Below are positions 16,991 to 24,309 of a stretch of 56,059 bases of DNA, piece after piece. Source of the DNA: CAZZKG01 sp964654825 (GTDB lineage: Bacteria > Gemmatimonadota > CAZMKB01); assembly GCA_964654825.1 (NCBI GenBank), contig CAZZKG010000017.1, positions 1 through 56,059 of the forward strand, written 5' to 3'. Under the pieces are notes generated by a model. It saw only the letters and a program-made list of their open reading frames with translations, was not told where the DNA came from and ran no database searches. The stretch's first letter is position 1. Each line of letters starts with the position of its first letter. The position numbers and the translations under genes were made by a program.

Positions 16991-17394
16991 TTTTCGTTCC
17001 CCTTCCTGGATCCGGCGATGAGGGTTTCCACATTCTCAATGAGCTTTTCGGGATCGAATGGTTTTGTCATGTAGAGGTCCGCTCCCGACTCTTTTCCCAG
17101 CCGTTCATCCTCTCTCGTAGTTTTTGCAGTGAGCATAATTACCGGTATCGTCCCGGTCTTCTCTTCGACTTTCAACATTCTGCAAACCCGGTAACCGTCC
17201 ATCTTCGGGAGCAGTAGATCAAGAATGAGCAGATCCGGATTATTCTCCCGGGCTTTCTTCAATCCCTCCATCCCGTCCATTGCGGTCAGCACTTCATACC
17301 CGGACAATTCGAGATCGAACTTAATAGCCTCCAGGAGATCCTTTTCATCTTCCACGACGAGTAGCCGACTGCCGCTTGATTTTTCATTCATCAT
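16987..17394 (-). CDS. Single-domain response regulator (REC)
   Basis: A 135-aa receiver domain with LLVVEDEKD, phosphoacceptor in LLILDLLLP, Thr in MLTAKTT and Lys in MTKPFDP. The start at ATG 17394 is set by a strong Shine-Dalgarno (GGAGGTGATC) lying in the last codons of the kinase gene, which it overlaps by 11 bases. The sister REC gene follows with a 4-base overlap. The pair looks like a duplication. The kinase just upstream is the natural phosphodonor. Confidence 0.88.
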   Translation of the reverse strand: MMNEKSSGSRLLVVEDEKDLLEAIKFDLELSGYEVLTAMDGMEGLKKARENNPDLLILDLLLPKMDGYRVCRMLKVEEKTGTIPVIMLTAKTTREDERLGKESGADLYMTKPFDPEKLIENVETLIAGSRKGNEN

Positions 17395-19429
17395 CCTGAT
17401 CACCTCCATGTATTCTGCCGGGTAGGCCATCTCTTGAGATACCGGCCCTCTCGAGGAGAGCTTTCAAGAGATCAGCAAACGTATTCCCCTCGTCGGGATA
17501 CCTGACCCAGGAAAATAACGAGTTCGTGGAACAGTGTGACTCTGCCAGAATCACCTTGAAATTCTGTTTGATCGCCCTCTGAATGCCATCCTTATCACTC
17601 GACTTCACGGGGGCAATCATCGCAACCCTCTCTTCCTCCTCATCGATGATCATCTGTCCTTCTATGGTACTGATGAGCGGTCCGAGATAGTCACCGAGCC
17701 GATCTCTGAGCCTTTTGATTTTTCCTGCCGTCGGATCAGGCCCATCAAGATTCGCGATGAACAGAAACAGGATGAGTCCTTCCCCCTTTATCCTGGCAAG
17801 TTCCATCGACCGTCTCATCTTCTCCTGAAGAATGGATGCGAACGGCATTCTCGGTATGACAAAAGACACCTCAGTGCCTCTTCTCACTCCGCTTTCGATC
17901 CAGATCTTTCCGCCGTGCAGCTCGACGAGCTCCTTCGTTAAGGCGAGGCCAAGCCCGGTCCCCTTGACACCTTCCTTAATGCCCCTCTGAAATGACCTGA
18001 ATTTGTCGAAAGCCATCGCGAGGTTTTCTTTGTTCATGCCTAAGCCTTCATCCTTCACGCTCACCATGACGCGCTTCACCGTGCCCGACAGTTTTATCTT
18101 TATCGATTTGTTCTTTGGAGTGAACTTGATAGCATTCCCAAGTATACTGTCAACAATCTGTCTCATTATCTCCGAGTCGACAAATGCCCTGATCGATCGG
18201 GGATTGGAGGATAGTGTGAACTTGATATTTTTATTGATCATCGCAGCTTCAAAAGTATCTGCGATGGATCTGACGAGTAATGTGATGTCCATCTCGGTCC
18301 GGTTCAATTCCATGGATCCATATTCGATTTTCGACAGGTCGAGGAGATTGTTGAGCACGCCGGTTAACCGGTCGATGTTATCTTCCATAATTCCCAGAAA
18401 CTTTTTCTGCATGTCGTTAAGAGCTCCTCCCCTCTCCCTCAAAAGGAGCGAAACACTCTGCTTCATTGTGGCCATGGGAGTTCTCAGAGCATGGGAAAGG
18501 TTGGATAAAAATGCACTCTTCATCTGGATGAGCTTCGACTGTTTAGCAAATGACCTGGCGTTGTGAAGTGCAAAAGCGATTTGCGATGCACATGTCAGGA
18601 GATAGTTTCTGTCCTTTTTCGTCAATCTCATTGGAAGAAAACTGCCCAGGTGCACGAATCCTACGAGTTCAGTTCCCACGAGAAGGGGAATCGTGAAGTG
18701 GGAACAGACCTCCCTCTTCCGGTTGGATTTGAAGGATTGCATATCATCGAGCACTTTCAGATCGATCTTCATGTCAGAGAATTCGATTGAATATTCGAGA
18801 AAAAGCCCGATACCTTTTGAGATTCTTCTCGAGAGACCATTGATTACGTTTTTCCCTATCTTTACGGAAGACCTCACGTGTACCTTTATTCCATCTTCAT
18901 CGAAGAGCACGACCGAACACATGTGACAGCCGACAACCCTCGAGATGTCAAGAGCTATCCGGTCTATGATTTTTCCTTCCTCGAGCGTCACTCCGACATT
19001 TCTGGCAATATTGAAGAGCTCCCGCTCCCACTTTCTTTCAGGAGTGACATCGACAAAATATCCTGTTGAGCCTGTCGATCTACCCCGTTCATCTGTACTC
19101 GTCTCCTCGTTGAGGAGCACTACTCCGATACTACCATCCGGTCTGGAGAAAACGACCTCACCGAGATATCTCCCCGAGTCATTCTTCATGGCACTCAGGA
19201 TTTTCTTTCTCTCAGAAGGCTTCAAACCGAAGAGCTCTCTGAAAGAACATCCTTTGACTCTGGTTCTTGAAGAGATTCCCAGGATCTCGAAAGCCGCTCT
19301 ATTGATGCGAATGATCTGATCCTTTTCTCCACAGACAAAAGTCCCGTACATGTCTTTCGGCCTGATCGGGGATGTGACCGTTCTCTTATGTAACGCGGTC
19401 TTGCCGATTCCGGTTATCTTCCCTGACAC
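17384..19429 (-). CDS. PAS-GAF sensor histidine kinase with degenerate C-terminal GGDEF-like domain
   Basis: Soluble hybrid-looking sensor (681 aa, no membrane helix). PAS lies at about 25-135 (INRAAFEILGISS), GAF at about 145-300 (CSVVLFDEDGIKV; VCSHFTIPLLVGTELVGFVH), HisKA at about 310-375 with phospho-His in LSHALRTPM, and HATPase at about 415-530 (N box LGNAIKFTP, G boxes DEGLGMN and GTGLGLALTKEL). The last 140 residues look like an inactive GGDEF fold: ILFLFIANLDGPD, then WVRYPDEGNTFADLLKALLE near the end, without a GGDEF signature. GTG 19429 starts 4 bases after the REC-GGDEF stop, behind GAGGT. Expected targets are the two REC proteins next door. Confidence 0.88.
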   Translation of the reverse strand: MSGKITGIGKTALHKRTVTSPIRPKDMYGTFVCGEKDQIIRINRAAFEILGISSRTRVKGCSFRELFGLKPSERKKILSAMKNDSGRYLGEVVFSRPDGSIGVVLLNEETSTDERGRSTGSTGYFVDVTPERKWERELFNIARNVGVTLEEGKIIDRIALDISRVVGCHMCSVVLFDEDGIKVHVRSSVKIGKNVINGLSRRISKGIGLFLEYSIEFSDMKIDLKVLDDMQSFKSNRKREVCSHFTIPLLVGTELVGFVHLGSFLPMRLTKKDRNYLLTCASQIAFALHNARSFAKQSKLIQMKSAFLSNLSHALRTPMATMKQSVSLLLRERGGALNDMQKKFLGIMEDNIDRLTGVLNNLLDLSKIEYGSMELNRTEMDITLLVRSIADTFEAAMINKNIKFTLSSNPRSIRAFVDSEIMRQIVDSILGNAIKFTPKNKSIKIKLSGTVKRVMVSVKDEGLGMNKENLAMAFDKFRSFQRGIKEGVKGTGLGLALTKELVELHGGKIWIESGVRRGTEVSFVIPRMPFASILQEKMRRSMELARIKGEGLILFLFIANLDGPDPTAGKIKRLRDRLGDYLGPLISTIEGQMIIDEEEERVAMIAPVKSSDKDGIQRAIKQNFKVILAESHCSTNSLFSWVRYPDEGNTFADLLKALLERAGISRDGLPGRIHGGDQDDE

Positions 19430-19433
19430 GGTT

Positions 19434-20363
19434 CTACCTCGTCCTTCTATCGATCTTATATGAACTCCCCTTGAACCTCTTGGCGAAATTCTTCATTTCC
19501 GTAGAGATCTCAGCAGCCTGAATGTGTGAGGACATTTTTCGTCGATCATTGGTAACGATTCCGATCGACAGGGTGAGGATCGGGAATCTGTTCACGTTAC
19601 CCCGTCTGTCCTCACACTCGATGTACCCCCGGCTCCTGTCTTCCTCGTTATAGTAGCTCGGTATGACCTCGTCGAACCTGGTAATGATCTCCTGACAGAT
19701 TTTTTCTATCTTGGCGGGAGTAGAGAGGAACACAAAATCATCACCTCCGATGTGTCCGACGAAATCCTTCTTGTTTCCGACTCGCGCTATCGTGGCCTGA
19801 ATGATGAGTCCTGTCTCGACAATGATCTTGTCACCTTTCTCATAGCCGTATTTGTCATCGTACGCCTTGAAATTATCTATGTCCAGATAGGCCATTGCGA
19901 ATCTGTTTCTCGACTTCAGCCTGAACTCGATCTCACGATAGATTTCGGTGTTTCCCGGTAATCTGGTGAGAGGGTTTGATCCGATGTTGGTTTCCGTCCT
20001 GCGGATGATCATCCGTATCCGAGCGGCGACCTCTTCGGGATCGAAAGGCTTCGTGAGGAAATCATCAGCTCCCCCATCAATAGCTATTACCTTCTTCCTG
20101 GTATCCGACAGAACAGTGAGAATAATGATTGGAATTCGTGAAGTGAGGAAATCGTCTCTGAGCCTTGAACACACTTCGAGACCGGACAGTTTTGGCATAA
20201 GGATATCGAGAAGTATCAGATCCGGCCGGACTTTCTTTGCAAGCTCAACCGCATCTTTTCCATTCGTGGATATTATTACTTTATAACCGTTCGACTCCAG
20301 TTCCGCTTTGATTGATTCTATCACATGCGGTTCATCATCTACGATCATAACTGTCTTTTTCAC
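19434..20363 (-). CDS. REC-GGDEF response regulator (PleD-like)
   Basis: Receiver domain (MIVDDEPHV, phospho-Asp in LILLDILMP, Lys in LTKPFD) joined to a GGDEF domain from about residue 130 (NPLTRLPGN, AYLDIDNFKAYDDKYG, GHIGGDDF). GGDEF domains make c-di-GMP, but the signature here is GGDDF and the inhibitory RxxD site reads NKKD. Activity is therefore plausible, not assured. I prefer GTG 20363 (VKKTVMIVDD) because AAGGAG lies upstream. ATG 20387 adds 8 residues but has no ribosome site. First gene of the operon leading through the kinase and REC genes to gspE-gspF. Confidence 0.85.
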   Translation of the reverse strand: MKKTVMIVDDEPHVIESIKAELESNGYKVIISTNGKDAVELAKKVRPDLILLDILMPKLSGLEVCSRLRDDFLTSRIPIIILTVLSDTRKKVIAIDGGADDFLTKPFDPEEVAARIRMIIRRTETNIGSNPLTRLPGNTEIYREIEFRLKSRNRFAMAYLDIDNFKAYDDKYGYEKGDKIIVETGLIIQATIARVGNKKDFVGHIGGDDFVFLSTPAKIEKICQEIITRFDEVIPSYYNEEDRSRGYIECEDRRGNVNRFPILTLSIGIVTNDRRKMSSHIQAAEISTEMKNFAKRFKGSSYKIDRRTR

Positions 20364-20392
20364 GGCCGTATACTCCTTGTCTGACATGAAAA

Positions 20393-20430
20393 GGCATACA
20401 ATTGAAAGTCAAATTAGCAATTTTCATGCC
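20393..20430 (-). promoter_or_regulatory. Imperfect inverted repeat upstream of the REC-GGDEF gene
   Basis: GGCAT (20393) and ATGCC (20430) flank inner partners ATTG and CAAT. It could be an operator or leader hairpin in the divergent 200-base region between the two signalling operons. No convincing sigma-70 promoter for the leftward operon is seen. Confidence 0.25.
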
Positions 20431-20493
20431 TCAACCGGACCTTCTCTCGTGTTCTCCGGGTAACTTCCGACGAGCGACCATAAAATGACAGCG

Positions 20494-20508
20494 TGGCATA
20501 TATTTTGC
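20494..20508 (+). promoter_or_regulatory. Putative sigma-54 (-24/-12) promoter of the rightward sensor operon
   Basis: The plus strand reads TGGCATATATTTTGC followed by T, with correct GG/GC spacing for RpoN. The transcript would start near 20520, about 70 bases before the PAS gene. Confidence 0.5.
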
Positions 20509-20590
20509 TTGTTTTGGTAGTAATTGATTCACCGATCAGCAGATTCACACAACCCGCGAACCTGTAACTTTTTCGACGGGAAGGATCGCT

Positions 20591-21847
20591 ATGTCCAAGA
20601 AAAAACTCGTACATCTCATTCGGGATCGGAAACACATGCTGGAACGAGGAGCGATCAGGAGACTCAAAGGGACAATCTCTGACGGACTCCCTCTACCTGT
20701 CCTCATCGAGACGTTCCTCACCTGCCTCACTACTCTGCTGCTCTCCCGAAAGAAGGTTGTGCCGGAATGCAAATCACGATTGAGCTGGGATCTTCCTGAA
20801 ACACCTTCCTTGCTTACCATTCACAAGATGATGCTCGCTATGAAAAAGGAAATCGTCAATGCTCTCGAGATTGAGTTCGAGGGCACTCCTCACCTGCTCG
20901 TAGAGTCGATATGCGAGCTCGAAGACGCACTCGACACTATGATGACCTTCCTTCTCGAAGAGGAAAAATCGCCGGAACATCTGGATCTGATAAAAATCGG
21001 CGAGCTGCTCAGTAAAGAATACAGCGACGACATCATCTGTATATATGATAACGATGGTAACCTGCTTTACATCAGTCCATCGATCGAGAAGATCCTGGGT
21101 TACACAGCTCCCGAATGGAAAAAAGAGGGGCCCCAGCTCATGATCAAAAATCCGGTATATGAAGTCATGGACATCAAGTCACAGGGCATCGCACCATTCG
21201 AAAACGTAAAATACATGGTGGTCATCCCTCACAAAACCGGTAAAGAGACAATAGTGGAGGTCGAGGAGAAATTCATCAAAAATCCCAAAGGCGAGATTCT
21301 TGGACTCTGGTCACGGATGCACGACGTATCTGTCCGGGAAAATCTTCGTAAAGAGCTGCATTACACGCATCAGCGCTACGAGGAGATCTTCGAGGAAGCT
21401 GCCGACATCATCTTCGTCCTCGATGGCGATGGAAGGCTGAAATCCGTCAACAGGCGGCTCAGGGAGCTTACCGGTTTTTCTACAGAGTACCTGAGAGGAA
21501 AACCACTCGAGGATATCATCCATGAAAATGACAGAGACCGATGCAGGGGGGAACTTGATAAACTCAGGAGAGGGAAAACAATTGAATTCGAAGCGAGCAT
21601 GTTTTCCGTCAACGGAGATCACATCATTACTTCCATACGGTGTAATCCTTATCTCACGAGAAGCAGCCATGATGGTGTAATTGGAATAGCGAGGGACATA
21701 ACAGAGAAAAAGAAAATTGAAGAGGAACTGAAGAGTAAAATGGCACTTCTCGAACGATTCCGATGTGCATCAGTCGATCGAGAGCGCAGGATAAAAGAGC
21801 TCCTGCAACAGCTCAAAGATGCTGGCGGAGGGGAGAGGCTTGATTGA
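20591..21847 (+). CDS. Double-PAS sensor protein without kinase domain
   Basis: Cytoplasmic protein (418 aa). A helical N-terminal region (about 1-135) is followed by two PAS domains, about 145-255 (DDIICIYDNDGNLLYISPSI) and 265-380 (EEAADIIFVLDGDGRLKSVN, PLEDIIHENDRDRC), and a C-terminal coiled coil (ITEKKKIEEELKSKMALLER). No kinase, cyclase or DNA-binding output is present, so it probably signals through the kinase translated from the overlapping next gene. RBS GGGAAGGA precedes ATG 20591. One of only a few plus-strand genes here, behind a candidate sigma-54 promoter. Confidence 0.8.
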   Translation: MSKKKLVHLIRDRKHMLERGAIRRLKGTISDGLPLPVLIETFLTCLTTLLLSRKKVVPECKSRLSWDLPETPSLLTIHKMMLAMKKEIVNALEIEFEGTPHLLVESICELEDALDTMMTFLLEEEKSPEHLDLIKIGELLSKEYSDDIICIYDNDGNLLYISPSIEKILGYTAPEWKKEGPQLMIKNPVYEVMDIKSQGIAPFENVKYMVVIPHKTGKETIVEVEEKFIKNPKGEILGLWSRMHDVSVRENLRKELHYTHQRYEEIFEEAADIIFVLDGDGRLKSVNRRLRELTGFSTEYLRGKPLEDIIHENDRDRCRGELDKLRRGKTIEFEASMFSVNGDHIITSIRCNPYLTRSSHDGVIGIARDITEKKKIEEELKSKMALLERFRCASVDRERRIKELLQQLKDAGGGERLD

Positions 21848-23024
21848 GAGGAATGAACGTATCCTCTATGCTCAGCTGCTTCAAAAGATTCTGAAAGGAG
21901 ATAAAGATCAGCTGAAGCTTGCATCGTTACTGGGATACCGATTGATGAAACGAGCAATCTCCATCGAAAATATCCTTGACCTCCATTTCGATACCCTCCA
22001 CGATTATCTTTCTTCCCGGGTGCGTGTCAGTGAGGTCAGGAAAACTATCCACAACACGAATCAGCTTCTTCGGGCGACACTCAGCAGCTATTCAGAGTCA
22101 TACAGTGATGCCATATCGACCGTGAAAAATAAATCACGTGAACTCGAAGCGAGGACGAAACATCTCGAGACCGAAGTAATGGAAAGGACCGAAGAACTCG
22201 AAAGCTCCCGGAAGGAACTGGAGGAAAAGGTCGAAGAAATCTCGAGAGATCAGGGTACAATGATTGCCATGATCGAGGATTTGAACAGGATCAATCGTGA
22301 GCTCGTGGCAACACGTGAGAAATTAAAGAGTTCAGAGAAGCTTGCTATCCTCGGGCAGCTCTCACTTGGGCTTTCACACGAACTTAGGAACCCGCTTGGC
22401 GTCATCGAAAATTCTGCATCTCTCATCGAAAACGCTTTCGGCAAACAGAACCGGGATGTCGAAAAGTGGACGAAATTGATTAAAAATCAAACGAGGCTTA
22501 TGAATCGTGTCATTGAAAGTGTCCTCTGTTTCAGTATGAATGACTTCAAATCGAACGACCTGTTCCAGATGAACAGTGTGGTGGAAAACGCGATAAAGAG
22601 ATGTCACGCAGCAGGTGCGGTGGAGGTGAGGACCATAGGAACCGGTCCCGCCTGGATCCGAGGAGATGAAGAGCAGATCACGCAGGCGGTTTCTCACATG
22701 GTTCGAAACGGGATCGAATCGGCCGGAAGAGACGGGAAGGTCAGTGTGGATCTGAATTTCGAGAAGTTTCATAATGGTTCTGCACCGGGAAAGATGGAAA
22801 TCAGTATACGTGATACCGGCGCCGGTCTCTCGAAGGATCTCCTCCCTCTGATCTTCGAACCCTTTTTCACCACGAAAGAAGGGAAACTGGGTCTCGGCCT
22901 CTGTCTCAGCAATGCTATCGTCAGAAAACACGGTGGTTGTATCGGGGTGCACTCCGCCGAAGGCGAGACATGTTTTACCATTACTCTGCCCGTCGGGGAG
23001 GAATCCGCTCATGGGAAGTATTAA
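21840..23024 (+). CDS. Histidine kinase with RsbU-N-like N-terminal domain
   Basis: Cytoplasmic kinase (394 aa). The N-terminal helical domain (about 1-85; YAQLLQKILKGDKDQLKLAS, LHFDTLHDYL) resembles the RsbU N-terminal partner-binding domain. A long coiled coil (about 100-175) follows, then an NtrB-like kinase core: phospho-His in LSHELRNPLGVI, N box in VSHMVRNGIESA, G boxes DTGAGLS and GLGLCLSNAIV, with FEPFFTTK between. TTG 21840 behind GGAGGGGAG is preferred. ATG 21819 is open but lacks a ribosome site. It overlaps the PAS gene before and the regulator gene after, suggesting a stoichiometric complex. Confidence 0.82.
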   Translation: MIERNERILYAQLLQKILKGDKDQLKLASLLGYRLMKRAISIENILDLHFDTLHDYLSSRVRVSEVRKTIHNTNQLLRATLSSYSESYSDAISTVKNKSRELEARTKHLETEVMERTEELESSRKELEEKVEEISRDQGTMIAMIEDLNRINRELVATREKLKSSEKLAILGQLSLGLSHELRNPLGVIENSASLIENAFGKQNRDVEKWTKLIKNQTRLMNRVIESVLCFSMNDFKSNDLFQMNSVVENAIKRCHAAGAVEVRTIGTGPAWIRGDEEQITQAVSHMVRNGIESAGRDGKVSVDLNFEKFHNGSAPGKMEISIRDTGAGLSKDLLPLIFEPFFTTKEGKLGLGLCLSNAIVRKHGGCIGVHSAEGETCFTITLPVGEESAHGKY

Positions 23025-23649
23025 ATCATTCCTCGTTGTCGATGACAATCCCGAGATCCGGGATTCTCTCGAAGGCCTCCTCTCCCAGCTGAATTGTACT
23101 GTCATCACCGCCGAAAACGGATACGGGGCAATTGAACAGGTACGTGAAGAGGACTTCGACGTAATTCTTCTGGATGTCAAGATGCCCGGTATCGACGGAA
23201 TCACTACAGCCGAAAATATCAAAAAAGAGAAGAAGAATGCGTTTATCATTCTCATGACCGCTTTCTCTATCGAAAAACTCGCGGAGCAGGCACTCATAGC
23301 CGGTGTCGATGGTGTCATCATCAAACCGTTTGACGTACAGTCGCTTCTGTCGCAACTTGCTAAGAAACGGGAGGCCACGCTTTATTTTTCCATGCTCGAA
23401 CGGTTGTGGCGGTTCACAGAAGAGTCTCTCGGGCCAAAAACTGCCCGTTCTTTATTCGAGAGTGTCCTGAAGAAAGGGATTACCAGAGAACCGGAAACGA
23501 CCTACCTCGAGAGAACCGGTGACGGGATTTTTGTCAACAGATTCGGGGAAAACGGCGGTTCGATCGAATCTCCGGCCGAGTCTGATCTCGAGAAAAAACT
23601 CGAAATATTTCTGAGCGAAGTAAAAAGCATCCTCGATCGTACCCCCTGA
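23011..23649 (+). CDS. Response regulator with unrecognised C-terminal domain
   Basis: Receiver domain (about 1-120; FLVVDDNPE, phospho-Asp in VILLDVKMP, Thr in LMTAFS, Lys in IIKPFD) followed by about 90 residues (MLERLWRFTEESLGPKTARS ... EKKLEIFLSEVKSILDRTP). The tail is no helix-turn-helix, AAA+, GGDEF or EAL domain I recognise. ATG 23011 overlaps the kinase end by 14 bases. A rho-independent terminator follows 6 bases after the stop. It is last in the rightward PAS-kinase-regulator operon and its output is unknown. Confidence 0.85.
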   Translation: MGSIKSFLVVDDNPEIRDSLEGLLSQLNCTVITAENGYGAIEQVREEDFDVILLDVKMPGIDGITTAENIKKEKKNAFIILMTAFSIEKLAEQALIAGVDGVIIKPFDVQSLLSQLAKKREATLYFSMLERLWRFTEESLGPKTARSLFESVLKKGITREPETTYLERTGDGIFVNRFGENGGSIESPAESDLEKKLEIFLSEVKSILDRTP

Positions 23650-23655
23650 AAATAA

Positions 23656-23685
23656 ATCCCGCCCCCGGAGGAGCGGGATCTTTTT
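23656..23685 (+). terminator. Rho-independent terminator (probably bidirectional)
   Basis: ATCCCGC (23656-23662) pairs with GCGGGAT (23673-23679), followed by CTTTTT. On the minus strand the same hairpin is followed by an AT-rich run, so it may also end the barrel gene transcript from the other side. Confidence 0.75.
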
Positions 23686-23705
23686 ATCTCGAAATTTACT
23701 TCTGT

Positions 23706-24266
23706 TTAGATGAAGAAGTAGGTGATGCCTCCGGAGAACTCCAGGTTGTTGGTCGTTTCACCTTTGACGGTCTGAGTCTCGGTTCCGCCGCCGGGGATAT
23801 CATAGGTTGTCTCAGTATCTCCCGCCATGACCATATGGTCACGGACATCTATCCGTACAGCCAGATTCTCACTCGTGAAATACTGGAGACCTCCTCCGAA
23901 GTTGATTGAAAGATCGGTCTGGCTGTCCCCATTATCAGGAGATCTGGTGACAGCCCCCACCCCTCCGGTTACGAACGGGACGACCAATGGATTGTTGAGA
24001 GTGATGTTGTAGCGGTAATTAGCGTGGTAGAGGTATATCTTCCCTGCGTCAGGAAAGATGAGACCTATGGTCGCCTCGATCGAACTGTTGACGTCCACGT
24101 TGTAATTGTACCTGGCACCGAACATAAGTTCGGTATCTCCACCATCAAACTTCATGATACCGACGTATGGACTCAGGTCAGAGCTTTTCGCCACGACCTG
24201 GGCGTTCATACTCCCGGTGCAAAGAAACAATGAAACCACAAAGATCAGCAGAATTGCTTTCTTCAT
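23706..24266 (-). CDS. Small outer-membrane beta-barrel protein
   Basis: A 186-aa secreted protein: signal peptide (MKKAILLIFVVSLFLCTGSM), then about eight amphipathic strands (MFGARYNYNVDVNSSIEATI, YRYNITLNNPLVVPFVTGG, INFGGGLQYF, VRIDVRDHMVM) and a last strand ending in YFFI, as expected for a BAM substrate. This is the OmpA/OmpW-like small-barrel type without a peptidoglycan-binding domain. Very strong RBS AAGGAGGAATAAAA. A paralogue lies at 46033-46626, sharing the R-x-D-x-R-D-H element. Function unknown. Confidence 0.8.
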   Translation of the reverse strand: MKKAILLIFVVSLFLCTGSMNAQVVAKSSDLSPYVGIMKFDGGDTELMFGARYNYNVDVNSSIEATIGLIFPDAGKIYLYHANYRYNITLNNPLVVPFVTGGVGAVTRSPDNGDSQTDLSINFGGGLQYFTSENLAVRIDVRDHMVMAGDTETTYDIPGGGTETQTVKGETTNNLEFSGGITYFFI

Positions 24267-24309
24267 TTTTATTCCTCCTTGAAATTAAATTCATTCAGTA
24301 ACAGTTTTT

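Noticed and set aside
22374..23378. 334-aa minus-strand frame
   Set aside because: Antisense to the second kinase and its regulator, which carry complete domain motifs.
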